Notes: generated by a model from the letters alone, not told the origin. A stretch of 64,000 nt of DNA from Comamonas badia DSM 17552 (GCF_000484635.1 NZ_AXVM01000005.1:186001-250000), one strand, 5' to 3'; counted from the stretch's first letter, positions 43,856 through 53,884 are shown. Program-made: numbers and translations.

Positions 43856-44308
43856 GTTCTCCTTGAGTCGATTAGCAAAGAGCACTGCCTGCTTGCATGG
43901 CGCATGCAGCGATTCGTGTCGGCGTGGCAGCATGCCCGCCGACATGAATGGGGGAGCGTCCCCCAACCCAGGGCCTCTGGCCTGTGGTCGGTGTGCGGGA
44001 CGTTGGAAATTTCATCGGTGGTGAGGTGCGGACAGCCGCTGCAAATGCGGTGACGGATCAGGCCGGGGTCAGTGGCATGGCGTTGAAAGAAGACGCCGGT
44101 GCGCGCCATTGCATGGCCGGATGCGGAGTGTCTTGGGCTTGATGAAGTATGGCAAATCCTGCTGCGGATTATGAGAGCAGTGCTTCGAAATGAAAAGCAC
44201 ACAAGCCTTGTAAAACAGGGATTTGTTGCTTCAATGCAGCGGTCTGCGCGCGAATGCGAGGCGCCTGAGGAACTGCGGCGCGCATGCGGGGGCCATTCCG
44301 CATCGCCG
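43856..44308. other. 453-bp intergenic region between H1-like gene and ampD
   Basis: No convincing gene is seen. It holds the upstream region of the H1-like gene on the minus strand and a perfect hairpin GGGGGA-GCG-TCCCCC at 43950-43964. Base composition falls toward 44150-44230 (for example AAATGAAAAGCACACAAG), where a promoter is most likely. No clear -35/-10 pair with good spacing was found. Confidence 0.4.
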
Positions 44309-44905
44309 TCACGTGTGATGCTGGATGGTTGGCGCAATCATGATGCCCGTGCCTGCAAAGTGGCGCGCGAGCCGGTGCCAGTCGAAGGCGCTACCGGGAT
44401 CGTGCTTGCGATGCGGTGCGATGTGCTCATGGCCGGCAATGTGGCGGATGGGCAGGCGCCGCGCCAGCGCGTCGCACAGGCGCAGCAGCGTGGCGTATTG
44501 CGCCGCTTCGAAGTGGTCGTCCTCCAGGCCTTCAAGCTCGATGCCGACCGAGTCGTCGTTGCAGCCGTCTCGGCCACGGTAGTGCGATACGCCCGCGTGC
44601 CAGGCACGCTCGTGCACGCTGACGAATTGCCATGCGCGCCCGCTTCGCTCGATGAAGAAATGGCTGGACACCTGCAGTCCGCGGATCTGCTGGTAGTAGG
44701 GGTGTGCGTCCCAGCCGAGTCGATTGAGAAACAAGTCCTGCACCGCGCCGCCGCCGTATTCGCCGGGCGGCAGGCTGATCGAGTGCACCACGATCAGATC
44801 GACGCAGGCATGCGCCGGGCGCGTATTGCAGTTGGGCGAAGGGCAATGACGCGCCCATCGCAGCCAGCCGCCGCGCCAGGGGCTCACGTCATGTCGTGGA
44901 GGCAT
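44309..44905 (-). CDS. ampD: 1,6-anhydro-N-acetylmuramyl-L-alanine amidase AmpD
   Basis: A 198-aa cytoplasmic zinc amidase that removes the peptide from anhydro-muropeptides during murein recycling, which in many bacteria keeps beta-lactamase induction low. Zinc ligands are in VVHSISLP, the VHERAWHAG region and HKHDPG near the C-terminus (RKHDPGSAFDW). The 5' end overlaps the pilR 3' end by 17 nt on the same strand. Confidence 0.95.
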   Translation of the reverse strand: MPPRHDVSPWRGGWLRWARHCPSPNCNTRPAHACVDLIVVHSISLPPGEYGGGAVQDLFLNRLGWDAHPYYQQIRGLQVSSHFFIERSGRAWQFVSVHERAWHAGVSHYRGRDGCNDDSVGIELEGLEDDHFEAAQYATLLRLCDALARRLPIRHIAGHEHIAPHRKHDPGSAFDWHRLARHFAGTGIMIAPTIQHHT

Positions 44906-46337
44906 CGGGCTCGGTGCGCGCCAGTTTCAGGCGCTCCAGGCGATGGCGCAACTGTCGCGCGCTCAGGCCCAGGTGCGCCGCTGCCGTGGCCAGATCATCG
45001 TCCGCTTCGCCGAGCGTGCGTAACAGGATCTCGCGTTCGCGGGCGTCCAGCCAGGCTTGCAGCGTGTGCGGGCGGGGAGGCGTCGCGGGCTGCTCCTGCG
45101 GGACAGCGTGCTGCGGGGCGGTGGCGGGAGCTGGTGCGCCTGCGCGGGGAGGGCCGCCGAAGGGCGGAATCTGCAGCGCACCGGCGTCGCTCAGCGCCAT
45201 GGCCCGGTGCAGCAGGTTTTCCAGCTCGCGTACGTTGCCCGGCAGCGGGTACTGCGCAATGCGCTGCAGCGCCGCTTCGTCCAGCGCGGGTGCAGGCATG
45301 CCGGATTCGGCGGCGATGCGGGTGAGCAGCGCCGCGCACAGCGCCGGCAGGTCCTCGCGGCGTTCGCGCAGCGGCGCGATGGCGAGCTCGATGACGTTGA
45401 GCCGGTAGTACAGGTCCTGGCGGAAGCTCCCCTGCTGCACGTCCGCGGCCAGGTCGCGGTGGGTGGCGCTGACGATGCGTACGTCCACGGCCTCTTCCTG
45501 CGTCGAGCCGAGCGGGCGCACCGTGCGCTCCTGGATGGCGCGCAACAGGCGCGGTTGCATCGATAGCGGCAGTTCGCCGATTTCATCAAGGAACAAGGTG
45601 CCGCTGCGTGCTGCCTGGAAAAAGCCTTCGCGGTCTTGCGTGGCGCCGGTGTAGGAACCCTTGCGGGCACCGAAAAACTCGGATTCGAGCAGCGCCTCGG
45701 GAATGGCGCCGCAGTTCACCGCGACGAAGGGGCCGCTGCTGCGCTGGCTGCTGGCGTGCAGGGCGCGCGCGACGAGTTCCTTGCCCGTTCCCGATTCGCC
45801 GCGCACGAGCACCGGCGCCATGCTGCGGGCCACCTTGACGATGTCGGTCTTGAGCCGTCGCATGGCGTCGGACGCCCCGATGATCTGCGCCAGCGCGGCG
45901 GTTTCCGTGGGGGCGTCCTGCATGTCCTGCCGCTTGCGCGCGGCAATGGGCAGCGGCGCGGCGGCGCCTTGCACGGCCGAGGCCACGACGCTGCGAAACT
46001 GCTTGAGATCCACCGGCTTGGTCAGGTAATCGAAGGCCCCGGCACGCAGCGCCTCGACGGCGTTTTCCGCCGAGCCATAGGCGGTCATGACGATGCAGCG
46101 CTCGCCGCGCTGCTGCTCGCGCAGCTCGTGCAGCAGCTGCATGCCCAGCCCGTCGGGCAGGCGCATGTCGGTGATCATCACGTCGAAGCGCTGGCGCGCC
46201 AGCAGGCTGCGGGCCTGTGCGAGGTCGCCGGCAGTCTCCACCCGATAGCCCGCGCGCAGCAGCGTCAGCTCGCACAGGGTGCGCAGGTCCGGTTCGTCGT
46301 CGACGACCAGGATGCGGGCGGAGGCAGGGCTGTTCAT
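44889..46337 (-). CDS. pilR: NtrC-family sigma-54 response regulator (PilR-like)
   Basis: A 482-aa regulator. The receiver domain has Asp57 (ITDMRLPDG) and Lys in LTKPVDL. The AAA+ domain has Walker A GESGTGKELVARALH (about residue 178) and the sigma-54 contact loop, written GSYTGA rather than the common GAFTGA. The C-terminal Fis-type helix-turn-helix ends the protein (AAAHLGLSARQLRHRLERL). It is paired with the PilS-like kinase upstream, 2 bp apart, and should activate pilin or other sigma-54 promoters. Confidence 0.92.
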   Translation of the reverse strand: MNSPASARILVVDDEPDLRTLCELTLLRAGYRVETAGDLAQARSLLARQRFDVMITDMRLPDGLGMQLLHELREQQRGERCIVMTAYGSAENAVEALRAGAFDYLTKPVDLKQFRSVVASAVQGAAAPLPIAARKRQDMQDAPTETAALAQIIGASDAMRRLKTDIVKVARSMAPVLVRGESGTGKELVARALHASSQRSSGPFVAVNCGAIPEALLESEFFGARKGSYTGATQDREGFFQAARSGTLFLDEIGELPLSMQPRLLRAIQERTVRPLGSTQEEAVDVRIVSATHRDLAADVQQGSFRQDLYYRLNVIELAIAPLRERREDLPALCAALLTRIAAESGMPAPALDEAALQRIAQYPLPGNVRELENLLHRAMALSDAGALQIPPFGGPPRAGAPAPATAPQHAVPQEQPATPPRPHTLQAWLDAREREILLRTLGEADDDLATAAAHLGLSARQLRHRLERLKLARTEPDASTT

Positions 46338-46339
46338 GG

Positions 46340-48040
46340 CTAGACGACGATTGTGTCAAACAGCGCGGCCGAGCCGGCCGGCCGGCTTGCCGCGCGGAAG
46401 GTGATGGTGAAGGCGTTGCCTTCGGTGCTGCCGCGGGCCAGGGCCAGGGGCTTGCGTGCATAGTGCAGCCGCGCGCCGTGGCGCTGGCAGAGTTCGCGGC
46501 TGATGTACAGGCCCAGACCGCTGGAGCGGCTTTCGGAAGAGAAGAATGGCTCGAACAGATGCTGCTCGACCGATTTTTCCAGCGGTGCCCCGTCGCTCCA
46601 GACCTGCACGAAGGCGGGGGCGTCGCCACCGCCCTGGGTGAGGACCTGCAAGGCATCGGACGCGCCGCTGACGTGGCGCTGGGCGTTGTCCAGCAGGTTC
46701 ACCAGCACGCGCCGCAGGTGTTCGGCATCGAACGGAACCTGCGTACCCGGTGCCTGCAGCGCGACGCAGGTTGCCTGCCTGGGGTGCGAAACCTGCCACT
46801 CCTGCACGATGCGCTGCACGGTGCTGTCGAGCGCGAGCGCGGTGGAGCCCGCGTGCCCCATCTGGTGCTGCACGCGGGCGATGTCCAGCACGTCTTCGGT
46901 GATGCGTTTGAGTCGCTCGGCGTTCTGGCGCACCATGTGCGCCAGGCGCTGCTGCCCGGCGTCGGTCAGCTCTTCCTGCAAGAGTTGGTTGGCTTGCAGT
47001 ATGGCCGCCAGCGGGTTGCGGATTTCATGCGCGACGGCCGCCGACATGCGGCCCATGGCTGCCATTTTTTCGGTGCGCAGCTGCGCTTCCATCGCCCGCA
47101 GGTCCTGCAGAAACACCACGCACAGGATGTCGAATGCATCGTCTGCCGCGCGATGGCGGGTCGTCGTCAGCCAGGTGCGGGTGCGCAGGCCCATGGGGCT
47201 CTGGCCTTCGTGCAGGATGGTGATGTCCGCCGCCTGTGCCTGCGCCTCGGCGAAGGTCTGGTGCACCAGCTGAACCAGGGGCTGCCAGCGGGCCTCGGGC
47301 ACGAGCGCGAACGGCGTGCCGCCCTGCGTTGACTGTCCCAGAAGGGCCTGGGCCACCGGGTTGGCCAGCCGTACCTGGCTGCGCCGGTCCAGCACCAGGA
47401 CGCCGTCGTTGGCATGCTCCATCACCATGTGGCTGATGGCCTCTTGCGTGCGTGCGGCCATGCGGCTTTGTTCGGCATGCTGCTGCTCGCGCAGCAGGCG
47501 GGCGGATAGCTGGTGCGCCAGCCAGGCCACGATGAAGTAGGCGGTGCCCGTGAGGGCGGCGCCCAGGTAGGGGCCGGTTGCGTCGGTGCCGCCGCGCACG
47601 CCGGCCCACCACGCCAGCGCCAGCAGGGCGATCGTCGCCGCGGCCGCGGTGCCCAGAGCGGTGGTGCGCGTCCCCAGCACGCCAGCCATCAGCACCGAGA
47701 ATCCGTACAGCGGCGCGTAGTTCATCGGGTCTTGCGACTGCAGTTGCAGAAACTGCAGTCCGGTCCAGGTGACGAGGTCGATCCCGATGGACGACAACCA
47801 GCGCACGCTAGCGTGCTGCGGCGCGGGCGCGGTTGGGCGCAGCCAGCGCTGCGCCACCGTTGCCGCGAGGTAGGCGCCGCTGGCGCCGAGCAGCGCGCCG
47901 GTGACCGGCTGGCCCAGCGCCAGACCGGTGAGCTGCAGCGCCAGCAGGGCCAGGGCGACCAGCACGCGGGCGGAAAGGAAACCGCTCCACAGCCTGGTGA
48001 AGGCCTGGCCTTCGGCGGGCGTGGCGGCGCTGGGCGTCAA
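46340..48040 (-). CDS. pilS: PilS-like membrane sensor histidine kinase
   Basis: A 566-aa kinase with about six N-terminal membrane helices (about residues 20-190), as in PilS. A PAS domain (about 225-330, NDGVLVLDRRSQVRLANPVAQ), a HisKA box with VAHEIRNPLAAI and an ATPase domain (NLLDNAQRHV, SGLGLYIS) follow. The start is TTG at 48038-48040, overlapping the stop of the upstream small gene as TTGA; the ORF continues upstream but only as a shadow. It partners PilR. Confidence 0.9.
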   Translation of the reverse strand: MTPSAATPAEGQAFTRLWSGFLSARVLVALALLALQLTGLALGQPVTGALLGASGAYLAATVAQRWLRPTAPAPQHASVRWLSSIGIDLVTWTGLQFLQLQSQDPMNYAPLYGFSVLMAGVLGTRTTALGTAAAATIALLALAWWAGVRGGTDATGPYLGAALTGTAYFIVAWLAHQLSARLLREQQHAEQSRMAARTQEAISHMVMEHANDGVLVLDRRSQVRLANPVAQALLGQSTQGGTPFALVPEARWQPLVQLVHQTFAEAQAQAADITILHEGQSPMGLRTRTWLTTTRHRAADDAFDILCVVFLQDLRAMEAQLRTEKMAAMGRMSAAVAHEIRNPLAAILQANQLLQEELTDAGQQRLAHMVRQNAERLKRITEDVLDIARVQHQMGHAGSTALALDSTVQRIVQEWQVSHPRQATCVALQAPGTQVPFDAEHLRRVLVNLLDNAQRHVSGASDALQVLTQGGGDAPAFVQVWSDGAPLEKSVEQHLFEPFFSSESRSSGLGLYISRELCQRHGARLHYARKPLALARGSTEGNAFTITFRAASRPAGSAALFDTIVV

Positions 48041-48264
48041 GCCGGGCCCTGTTCGCGGTGCGCGGCGCAGCAGTAATAGCGGGTACCCGCCGGCAGCGCA
48101 TCGGTTTGCGGCAGGTGCACGCCGCAATGCGCGCAGGCCACCATGGCTTGCGGCGCCGCCACCGCAGGCGGTTTGCGCCGGGGCGGCGCAGGCGGTTTGC
48201 GCTGGCTGCGCACGAGGGCGTAGACCACGGCGGCAATGGCGACGATCAGCAGGTATTTGCTCAC
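48037..48264 (-). CDS. small PP0621-family protein
   Basis: A 75-aa protein. The N-terminus is a membrane helix or signal (residues 4-20, LLIVAIAAVVYALV), followed by a basic Pro-rich stretch and a Cys pair CAHCG plus CCAAH near the C-terminus that could hold a metal. The family has no assigned role. It overlaps pilS (TTGA) and the upstream membrane protein gene (4 nt), so all are co-translated. Confidence 0.82.
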   Translation of the reverse strand: MSKYLLIVAIAAVVYALVRSQRKPPAPPRRKPPAVAAPQAMVACAHCGVHLPQTDALPAGTRYYCCAAHREQGPA

Positions 48265-49067
48265 GTGGCACGCCCCAGAATGATTTCAAGCACGAAGCGC
48301 GAACCGACATAGGCCAGCAGCAGCAGCGCCGCGCCGACATAGAGCACGCGCACCGCCTTGCGGCCGCGCCAGCCAAAACGAGAACGCCCTATCAGCAGCA
48401 CCGCAATCGTTGCCCAGGCGAGCACGGAGAACACCGTCTTGTGGTCCCATTTGGGCGCGTGGCCGTAGAGCTGCTCGCCAAACAGCCAGCCTTCGGCGAG
48501 CGTGGCCGTGAGCAGGATGAAGCCGGCGGTGATGAAGCGGAACGTCAGGCGCTCCAGCGCCAGCAGCGGCATGCGCCCCTGCATTTCGGCCGCCTGGCGG
48601 ATGCGCTGTTCGGCACGCACCATCAGCCAGGCGTGCACGACCGCGGCGGCGAACAGGCCATAGCTGGCGATGCCGAAGGTGAGGTGCAGCGCCAGCCAGG
48701 GCGAGGAGCGCTCTTCCAGCGGCAGGCCTGGGAACGCCGCCGCTGCCAGCACGACCAGCGCGGCAAGCACCGCCATGACGATGACGGCGCCGCGCGACTG
48801 CATCTGCGGCAGCAGCTGGTGTTCCACGGCGTAGGTGGCCAGCACCAGCCACAGCGTCATCGAGAGCGCCGGAGCAAAACCGAAATGCGGGCTGGCGCCC
48901 AGCAGGCCTGCCGCGAGTGCCAGGGCGTGCAGCAGCCAGCCGGGCGTCATGGCCAGGCGTTGCGCGTGACCCGATGCGTGTCGCCCCATGAAGACCGGCA
49001 CCATGTAGGCAAGCGCCGCAGCGCCTGCCAGCAGCCATCCCGGCGATGATGCGGTCGGTAAAATCAT
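48261..49067 (-). CDS. CcsA/YpjD-like cytochrome c assembly family membrane protein
   Basis: A 268-aa protein with about eight membrane helices. Conserved CcsA-family features include HLTFGIASYGLFAAAV and the terminal GHAPKWDHKTVFSVLAW region with histidines that handle haem in true CcsA proteins. The short form next to ffh is usually called YpjD, of uncertain function. It is divergent from ffh and co-translated with the PP0621-like gene. Confidence 0.87.
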   Translation of the reverse strand: MILPTASSPGWLLAGAAALAYMVPVFMGRHASGHAQRLAMTPGWLLHALALAAGLLGASPHFGFAPALSMTLWLVLATYAVEHQLLPQMQSRGAVIVMAVLAALVVLAAAAFPGLPLEERSSPWLALHLTFGIASYGLFAAAVVHAWLMVRAEQRIRQAAEMQGRMPLLALERLTFRFITAGFILLTATLAEGWLFGEQLYGHAPKWDHKTVFSVLAWATIAVLLIGRSRFGWRGRKAVRVLYVGAALLLLAYVGSRFVLEIILGRAT

Positions 49068-49151
49068 GATCCCATCAGTTTAGCCTCTGGGTGGTTGTTC
49101 CAGAGCGCTGTCAACCGGGGCGTTTCGGCCCCGCAGGAGCATCTACCCCCC

Positions 49152-50525
49152 ATGGCATCCGCATTGACCGACAAGCTCTCGCGCCTGGTAAAGCAGATGC
49201 GCGGCCAGGCGCGCATCACCGAAGCCAACGTGCAGGACATGCTGCGCGAGGTGCGCATGGCGCTGCTGGAGGCCGACGTGGCCCTGCCCGTGGTGCGCGA
49301 CTTCATCGCCCGCGTGAAAGACAAGGCGCTGGGCCAGGAGGTGCTGGGCAGCCTCAAGCCCGGCCAGGCGCTGGTGGGCATAGTCAACAAGGAACTGGCC
49401 GCCACCATGGGCGAGGGCGTGGCCGACATCAACCTGGCGGCCCAGCCACCGGCGGTGATCCTGATGGCCGGCCTGCAGGGCGCGGGCAAGACGACGACCA
49501 CCGCAAAACTTGCCAAGCACCTGATCGAGAAGCGCAAGAAGAAGGTGCTCACCGTCTCGGGCGACGTGTACCGCCCGGCGGCCATAGAGCAGCTCAAGAC
49601 CGTGACCGCGCAGGCGGGCGCCGAGTGGTTCCCCTCCAGAGCCGAGCAGAAGCCGCGCGAGATCGCACTGGCGGCGCTGGATTACGCCCGCAAGCACTTC
49701 TTTGACGTGCTGCTCGTGGATACCGCCGGGCGCCTGGCGATCGACGAGGTGCTGATGCAGGAAATCAAGGAGCTGCATGCGGTGCTGACCCCGGTGGAGA
49801 CGCTGTTCGTCGTCGATGCCATGCAAGGCCAGGACGCGGTCAACACCGCCAAGGCGTTCAAAGAGGCGCTGCCGCTTACCGGCATCGTGCTCACCAAACT
49901 GGATGGCGATTCGCGTGGCGGCGCGGCGCTGTCGGTGCGCGCGATCACCGGCGCTCCCATCAAATTTGCGGGCGTCTCTGAAAAAATCGACGGCCTGGAG
50001 GTATTCGATGCCGAGCGCCACGCCGGGCGCATCCTGGGCATGGGCGACATCGTCGCGCTCGTGGAGCAGGTGGCGCAGGGCGTGGACATGGAGGCGGCGC
50101 AGAAGCTCGCCGCCAAGGTCAAGAGCGGCGATGGCTTTGACCTGAACGATTTCCTGGGCCAGCTGCAGCAGATGAAGCAGATGGGTGGGCTTTCCAGCCT
50201 GATGGACAAGCTGCCGTCGCAGCTCACCGCCAAGGCGGGCGAGATGGACATGGACAAGGCCGAGCGCGACATCCGCCGCAAGGAAGGCATCATCTGCAGC
50301 ATGACGCTGCAGGAGCGGCGCAAGCCCGACATCATCAAGGCCACGCGCAAGAAGCGCATCGCCGCGGGCGCCGGGGTGCAGGTGTTTGAGGTCAACCGGC
50401 TGCTCAACGAGTTTGACCAGATGCGCACCATGATGAAAAAGATGAAGGGCGGCGGCCTGATGAAGATGATGAAGAAGCTCGGCGGCATGAAGGGAATGAA
50501 GGGCATGCCGGGCATGCCTTTCTAA
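49152..50525 (+). CDS. ffh: signal recognition particle GTPase Ffh
   Basis: A 457-aa SRP54 protein that targets nascent membrane proteins to FtsY. The N domain (1-90), the G domain with GLQGAGKTTTTAKLA (about 106-120), DTAGR and TKLDGDSRGG, and a Met-rich M domain (KKMKGGGLMKMMKKLGGMKG at the end) that binds the 4.5S RNA are all present. The ATG at 49152 starts the family sequence; an upstream ATG (49095) is not used. Confidence 0.98.
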   Translation: MASALTDKLSRLVKQMRGQARITEANVQDMLREVRMALLEADVALPVVRDFIARVKDKALGQEVLGSLKPGQALVGIVNKELAATMGEGVADINLAAQPPAVILMAGLQGAGKTTTTAKLAKHLIEKRKKKVLTVSGDVYRPAAIEQLKTVTAQAGAEWFPSRAEQKPREIALAALDYARKHFFDVLLVDTAGRLAIDEVLMQEIKELHAVLTPVETLFVVDAMQGQDAVNTAKAFKEALPLTGIVLTKLDGDSRGGAALSVRAITGAPIKFAGVSEKIDGLEVFDAERHAGRILGMGDIVALVEQVAQGVDMEAAQKLAAKVKSGDGFDLNDFLGQLQQMKQMGGLSSLMDKLPSQLTAKAGEMDMDKAERDIRRKEGIICSMTLQERRKPDIIKATRKKRIAAGAGVQVFEVNRLLNEFDQMRTMMKKMKGGGLMKMMKKLGGMKGMKGMPGMPF

Positions 50526-50540
50526 GCGTTTCATACGCTT
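50524..50540. promoter_or_regulatory. hairpin directly after ffh
   Basis: AAGCGT-TTCAT-ACGCTT is a perfect 6-bp stem overlapping the ffh stop. No T-tract follows, so it is more likely an RNA-stabilising structure than a terminator. A TTGATAGCT-type fragment (minus strand) follows at 50565-50573. Confidence 0.3.
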
Positions 50541-50587
50541 AGCGCATGCTGGATAAGCGTGAGAAGCTATCAATTAAGGAGACCGCC

Positions 50588-51865
50588 ATGGCAGCTCACT
50601 TCACGCTGGATGGCGCACTCAAGGGTTGGCCGCTGACGGCACCCGCTTGCGCCGCCACCGAGATCGGCGCGCGGCGCTGGAACGTGCTGGCGGGTGATCT
50701 GCCACTGCCGCTGGCGGTGTTGAAGCGCTCTGCGCTGGAGCACAACCTGGCCTGGATGCAGCGCTACGTCGCCGAGCGCGGCGTGTGGCTGGCGCCGCAC
50801 GGCAAGACCACGATGTCGCCGGAACTGTGCGCGATGCAGCTGGCCAGCGGCGCCTGGGGCCTGACCTTTGCCAATGTCTGGCAGGCGCGGGTGGGCATTG
50901 CGGCCGGTGCGCAGCGCATCCTGATCGCCAATGAGGTGCTGCAGGATGCGGATCTGGATGCGCTCGATGCCTTGCTTGCCCAGCATGCCGGTCTGCGGGT
51001 CTGGTTCCTCGTCGATTCGCTGCGCCAGCTTGCGCTGATCGAAGACTGGGCGCAGCGCCGAGGCGGTTCACGGGTGTTGAATGTGCTGCTGGAACTGGGC
51101 ATTCCCGGCCAGCGCACCGGCTGCCGCACGCAGGAAGAAGCATTGCTGCTGGCGCGGGCCATTGCGGCCAGTGCTGCCGCGCGCCTGTGCGGCATTGAAT
51201 GCTATGAGGGGCTGGTAGCCACCTGCGACAGCGCGCACGACGCACGGGCCGTGACCGATCTGGTGCAGCGTGCACTGGCCCTGGCCAAGGCGGTGGATGC
51301 TGAAAACCTCTGGGTAGATGGTGAAACCGAGATCCTGCTGTCCGCAGGTGGCTCGGCTGTGTTCGATCTGGTGCTGCCGCTGCTGCAATGCCAGCAGCTC
51401 TCACGCCCGGTGCAGGGCGTGCTGCGCTCGGGCTGCTATCTCACGCACGACCACGGCAACTACCAGCGCTTCGTGCGCCTGGTAGCCGAGCGCGAAGGGC
51501 TGCCGGAGAGCCTGCAGCCCGCGCTCACCGTCTGGGCGCTGGTGCAGTCGGTGCCCGAGGCGGGCCTGGCGCTGCTCAATGCCGGGCGGCGCGATCTGTC
51601 GTTCGATATCGACCTGCCCAAGCCGGTCGGTTGGGCAATGCGCACCAGCCGCGAAGTGCAGGCACCGCCGCAGGATTGGAAAATCACCGCGCTCAACGAC
51701 CAGCACGCCTATCTGCGCTTCGACCCTGCCGGGCCAGCGCCCGCCGTGGGTGACCGCGTGGAGCTGGGCATTTCGCACCCCTGCACCACGTTTGACAAGT
51801 GGCGCTGGATGGCGGTGGTGGAGGACGATGGCGCCGTCTCTGGCGCGATCCATACCTGTTTTTAG
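50588..51865 (+). CDS. D-serine dehydratase / D-threonine aldolase-type PLP enzyme (DSD1 family)
   Basis: A 425-aa fold-type III PLP enzyme. The PLP Lys is in [12 protein letters not shown] (about residue 76); the C-terminal metal pair is in [12 protein letters not shown] (His and Cys, about 400). This combination marks the eukaryotic-like D-serine dehydratase and D-threonine aldolase family. The likely role is degradation of a D-amino acid; which one cannot be told. The ATG at 50588, preceded by AAGGAG, is preferred. The 3' end overlaps the convergent miaB by 4 bp. Confidence 0.88.
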   Translation: MAAHFTLDGALKGWPLTAPACAATEIGARRWNVLAGDLPLPLAVLKRSALEHNLAWMQRYVAERGVWLAPHGKTTMSPELCAMQLASGAWGLTFANVWQARVGIAAGAQRILIANEVLQDADLDALDALLAQHAGLRVWFLVDSLRQLALIEDWAQRRGGSRVLNVLLELGIPGQRTGCRTQEEALLLARAIAASAAARLCGIECYEGLVATCDSAHDARAVTDLVQRALALAKAVDAENLWVDGETEILLSAGGSAVFDLVLPLLQCQQLSRPVQGVLRSGCYLTHDHGNYQRFVRLVAEREGLPESLQPALTVWALVQSVPEAGLALLNAGRRDLSFDIDLPKPVGWAMRTSREVQAPPQDWKITALNDQHAYLRFDPAGPAPAVGDRVELGISHPCTTFDKWRWMAVVEDDGAVSGAIHTCF

Positions 51866-53199
51866 AGAACCGTCACTTCCTCGCACACCTCGCCGCGCAG
51901 CGTGTAGTGGCGCGCTTCGGTGATGCGTACTTCGATCATGCGACCGATCAGCGACGGATCGCCCGCAAAGTTCACCACGCGGTTGCATTCGGTGCGGCCC
52001 ATCAGTTCGCTCGCGTCGCGCTTGCTCGGGCCTTCGACCAGGATGCGCTGCACGGTGCCCACGCGCTGCGCGCTGATGGCGTGCATCTGGCGGTCGATCA
52101 GCGCCTGCACTTCCAGCAGGCGCCGCTGCTTGACTTCCTGCGGCGTCTCGTCGCGCAGGCTGGCGGCGGGCGTGCCGGGGCGGGGGCTGAAGATGAAGCT
52201 GAAGGAGTTGTCGAAGTTCACTTCCGCGATCAGCTCCAGCAGCTTCTGGTGGTCTTCTTCCGTTTCGCGCGGAAAGCCAATGATGAAATCGCTGCCGATG
52301 GCCATCCCGGGGCGCATGGCGCGTAGCTGGGCAATCGTCTTCTTGTACTGCGCGGCGGTGTAGCCGCGCTTCATGTAGCTCAGGATCTTGTCGCTGCCAT
52401 GCTGCACCGGCAGGTGCACATGGCTGACCAGCTTGGGAATGCGCGCGTAGGCCTCGATCAGGCTGGGCGTGAAATCGTTGGGGTGGCTGGTGGTGTAGCG
52501 GATGCGCTCTATGCCGGGGATCTCAGCCACATATTCGAGCAGCAGCGCGAAGTCGGCGATCTCCTTGGTGTTGCCCATCCGGCCGCGGTAGGCGTTGACG
52601 TTCTGGCCCAGCAGCGTGACTTCCTTCACGCCCTGGTCGGCCAGTTGGGCGATTTCCACCAGCACGCCCTCGAACGGCCGGCTCATTTCCTCGCCGCGCG
52701 TGTAGGGCACCACGCAGTAGCTGCAGTATTTGGAGCAGCCTTCCATGATGGAGACAAACGCGGTGCAACCCTCGGTGCGCGCAGGCGGCAGGTGGTCGAA
52801 TTTCTCGATTTCCGGAAAGCTCACGTCCACCTGCGCGCGGCCTTGCCGGATGCGGGCGTCGAGCATCTGCGGCAGGCGGTGCAGGGTCTGCGGGCCGAAC
52901 ACGACATCGACATAGGGCGCGCGCTTGATGATCTCTTCGCCCTCCTGGCTGGCGACGCAGCCGGCCACGCCGATCAGCACGCCTTTTTCCTTGAGGTGCT
53001 TGACGCGCCCGAGGTCGGAGAACACTTTTTCCTGTGCCTTCTCGCGCACCGAGCAGGTGTTGAACAGCACCAGATCGGCCTCGTCGGGGTTGTCGGTGGC
53101 CTCGTAGCCCTTGGCGTCGGCGAGCACGTCGAGCATCTTGCCTGAGTCGTACTCGTTCATCTGGCAGCCAAAGGTTTTGATGAAGACTTTCTTGCTCAT
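51862..53199 (-). CDS. miaB: tRNA-2-methylthio-N6-dimethylallyladenosine synthase MiaB
   Basis: A 445-aa radical-SAM methylthiotransferase modifying A37 of tRNAs. The N-terminal UPF0004 domain has three cluster cysteines ([24 protein letters not shown]). The radical-SAM domain has CSKYCSYC (about residue 150), and a C-terminal TRAM domain (about 380-445) binds tRNA. All cluster cysteines are intact. Confidence 0.97.
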   Translation of the reverse strand: MSKKVFIKTFGCQMNEYDSGKMLDVLADAKGYEATDNPDEADLVLFNTCSVREKAQEKVFSDLGRVKHLKEKGVLIGVAGCVASQEGEEIIKRAPYVDVVFGPQTLHRLPQMLDARIRQGRAQVDVSFPEIEKFDHLPPARTEGCTAFVSIMEGCSKYCSYCVVPYTRGEEMSRPFEGVLVEIAQLADQGVKEVTLLGQNVNAYRGRMGNTKEIADFALLLEYVAEIPGIERIRYTTSHPNDFTPSLIEAYARIPKLVSHVHLPVQHGSDKILSYMKRGYTAAQYKKTIAQLRAMRPGMAIGSDFIIGFPRETEEDHQKLLELIAEVNFDNSFSFIFSPRPGTPAASLRDETPQEVKQRRLLEVQALIDRQMHAISAQRVGTVQRILVEGPSKRDASELMGRTECNRVVNFAGDPSLIGRMIEVRITEARHYTLRGEVCEEVTVL

Positions 53200-53262
53200 G
53201 GGGATCTCTTGGCAAAAGGGAAAAGGCGGCCGCGGCGGGCCGCTGCGCCAAACGCGGCCGGT

Positions 53263-53697
53263 TCAGCGCTGCTGGCGCGATTCGGGGAGTTCGGACTCGA
53301 ACTTGAAGTTGCGCACCACCATGCCGGGCGCGGCGCGCGGCCTGGCGGCCTCGGCCTCGGTGATCAGCCAGACGGTCTGCAGCATGCCTGTCGAGGTTTC
53401 GAGCACATAGTGCACGGTATAGGTGTTGCCGCGCAGGGTGACGGGCATCACCAGGCGGTTTCTGGCGTCAAGGACGCGCAGGCCCGGCGCGCTGCGCACC
53501 GCGTTGTCGTTGAGCAGCACCTTGTTGCCGGACACGAAAGTGACCGAGCCACGCAGCGCGCTGGCCGGGAAGTTGCGCGCCGCCGCACCCGTGGTGGCAA
53601 GCGGCTGCTGCTGGCTGCTGGCCGGCAGGCCTGCAAGAAGCAGGCCCAGGGCGGCGATGGCGGTGATGAGGGGGCGACAGCGGGTCATGGTGTTCAT
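53263..53697 (-). CDS. small secreted protein of unknown function
   Basis: A 144-aa protein with a signal peptide (about residues 8-28, LITAIAALGLLLAGLPASS) and a compact beta-rich domain (about 45-120, GSVTFVSGNKVLLNDNAV). No catalytic motif is visible. Two starts are possible, 53697 and 53688; neither has a strong ribosome site. It is separated from mnmH by the palindromic element at 53723-53883, which therefore sits in its promoter region. Confidence 0.72.
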   Translation of the reverse strand: MNTMTRCRPLITAIAALGLLLAGLPASSQQQPLATTGAAARNFPASALRGSVTFVSGNKVLLNDNAVRSAPGLRVLDARNRLVMPVTLRGNTYTVHYVLETSTGMLQTVWLITEAEAARPRAAPGMVVRNFKFESELPESRQQR

Positions 53698-53722
53698 CCA
53701 GAGGCTGGGTGGGGCGATTTTA

Positions 53723-53883
53723 GGCGACGCTGAATAAATCCCAGCGATGCGGCGCGCCCTGACTTGGGATGGGCTGCGAGGCGCAAAGCGCAGACATGGC
53801 CGTAGCCATGGCGAGCATTTGCAACGACGCAGACCGCCCAAGCCAGGGATGCGCCGCGCGCAAGGGGCTTGTTCAGCTTCGCC
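53723..53883. mobile_element. 161-bp imperfect palindromic element (MITE-like)
   Basis: The ends GGCGACGCTGAA (53723) and TTCAGCTTCGCC (53872) are inverted at 11 of 12 positions. The two halves continue to pair inwards with further matching blocks (GCGGCGC, CTTGGG, CTGCG, GCAAA, then CATGGC around the centre), so nearly the whole element is one imperfect inverted repeat. It contains no gene and abuts the mnmH stop (53885). I recall near-identical sequences scattered in Acidovorax-type genomes. Confidence 0.65.
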
Positions 53884-53884
53884 T

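Noticed and set aside
43856-44308. Possible small genes or an RNA gene in the 453-bp gap
   Set aside because: Open frames here have no ribosome site or family pattern, and no tRNA-like cloverleaf was recognised.
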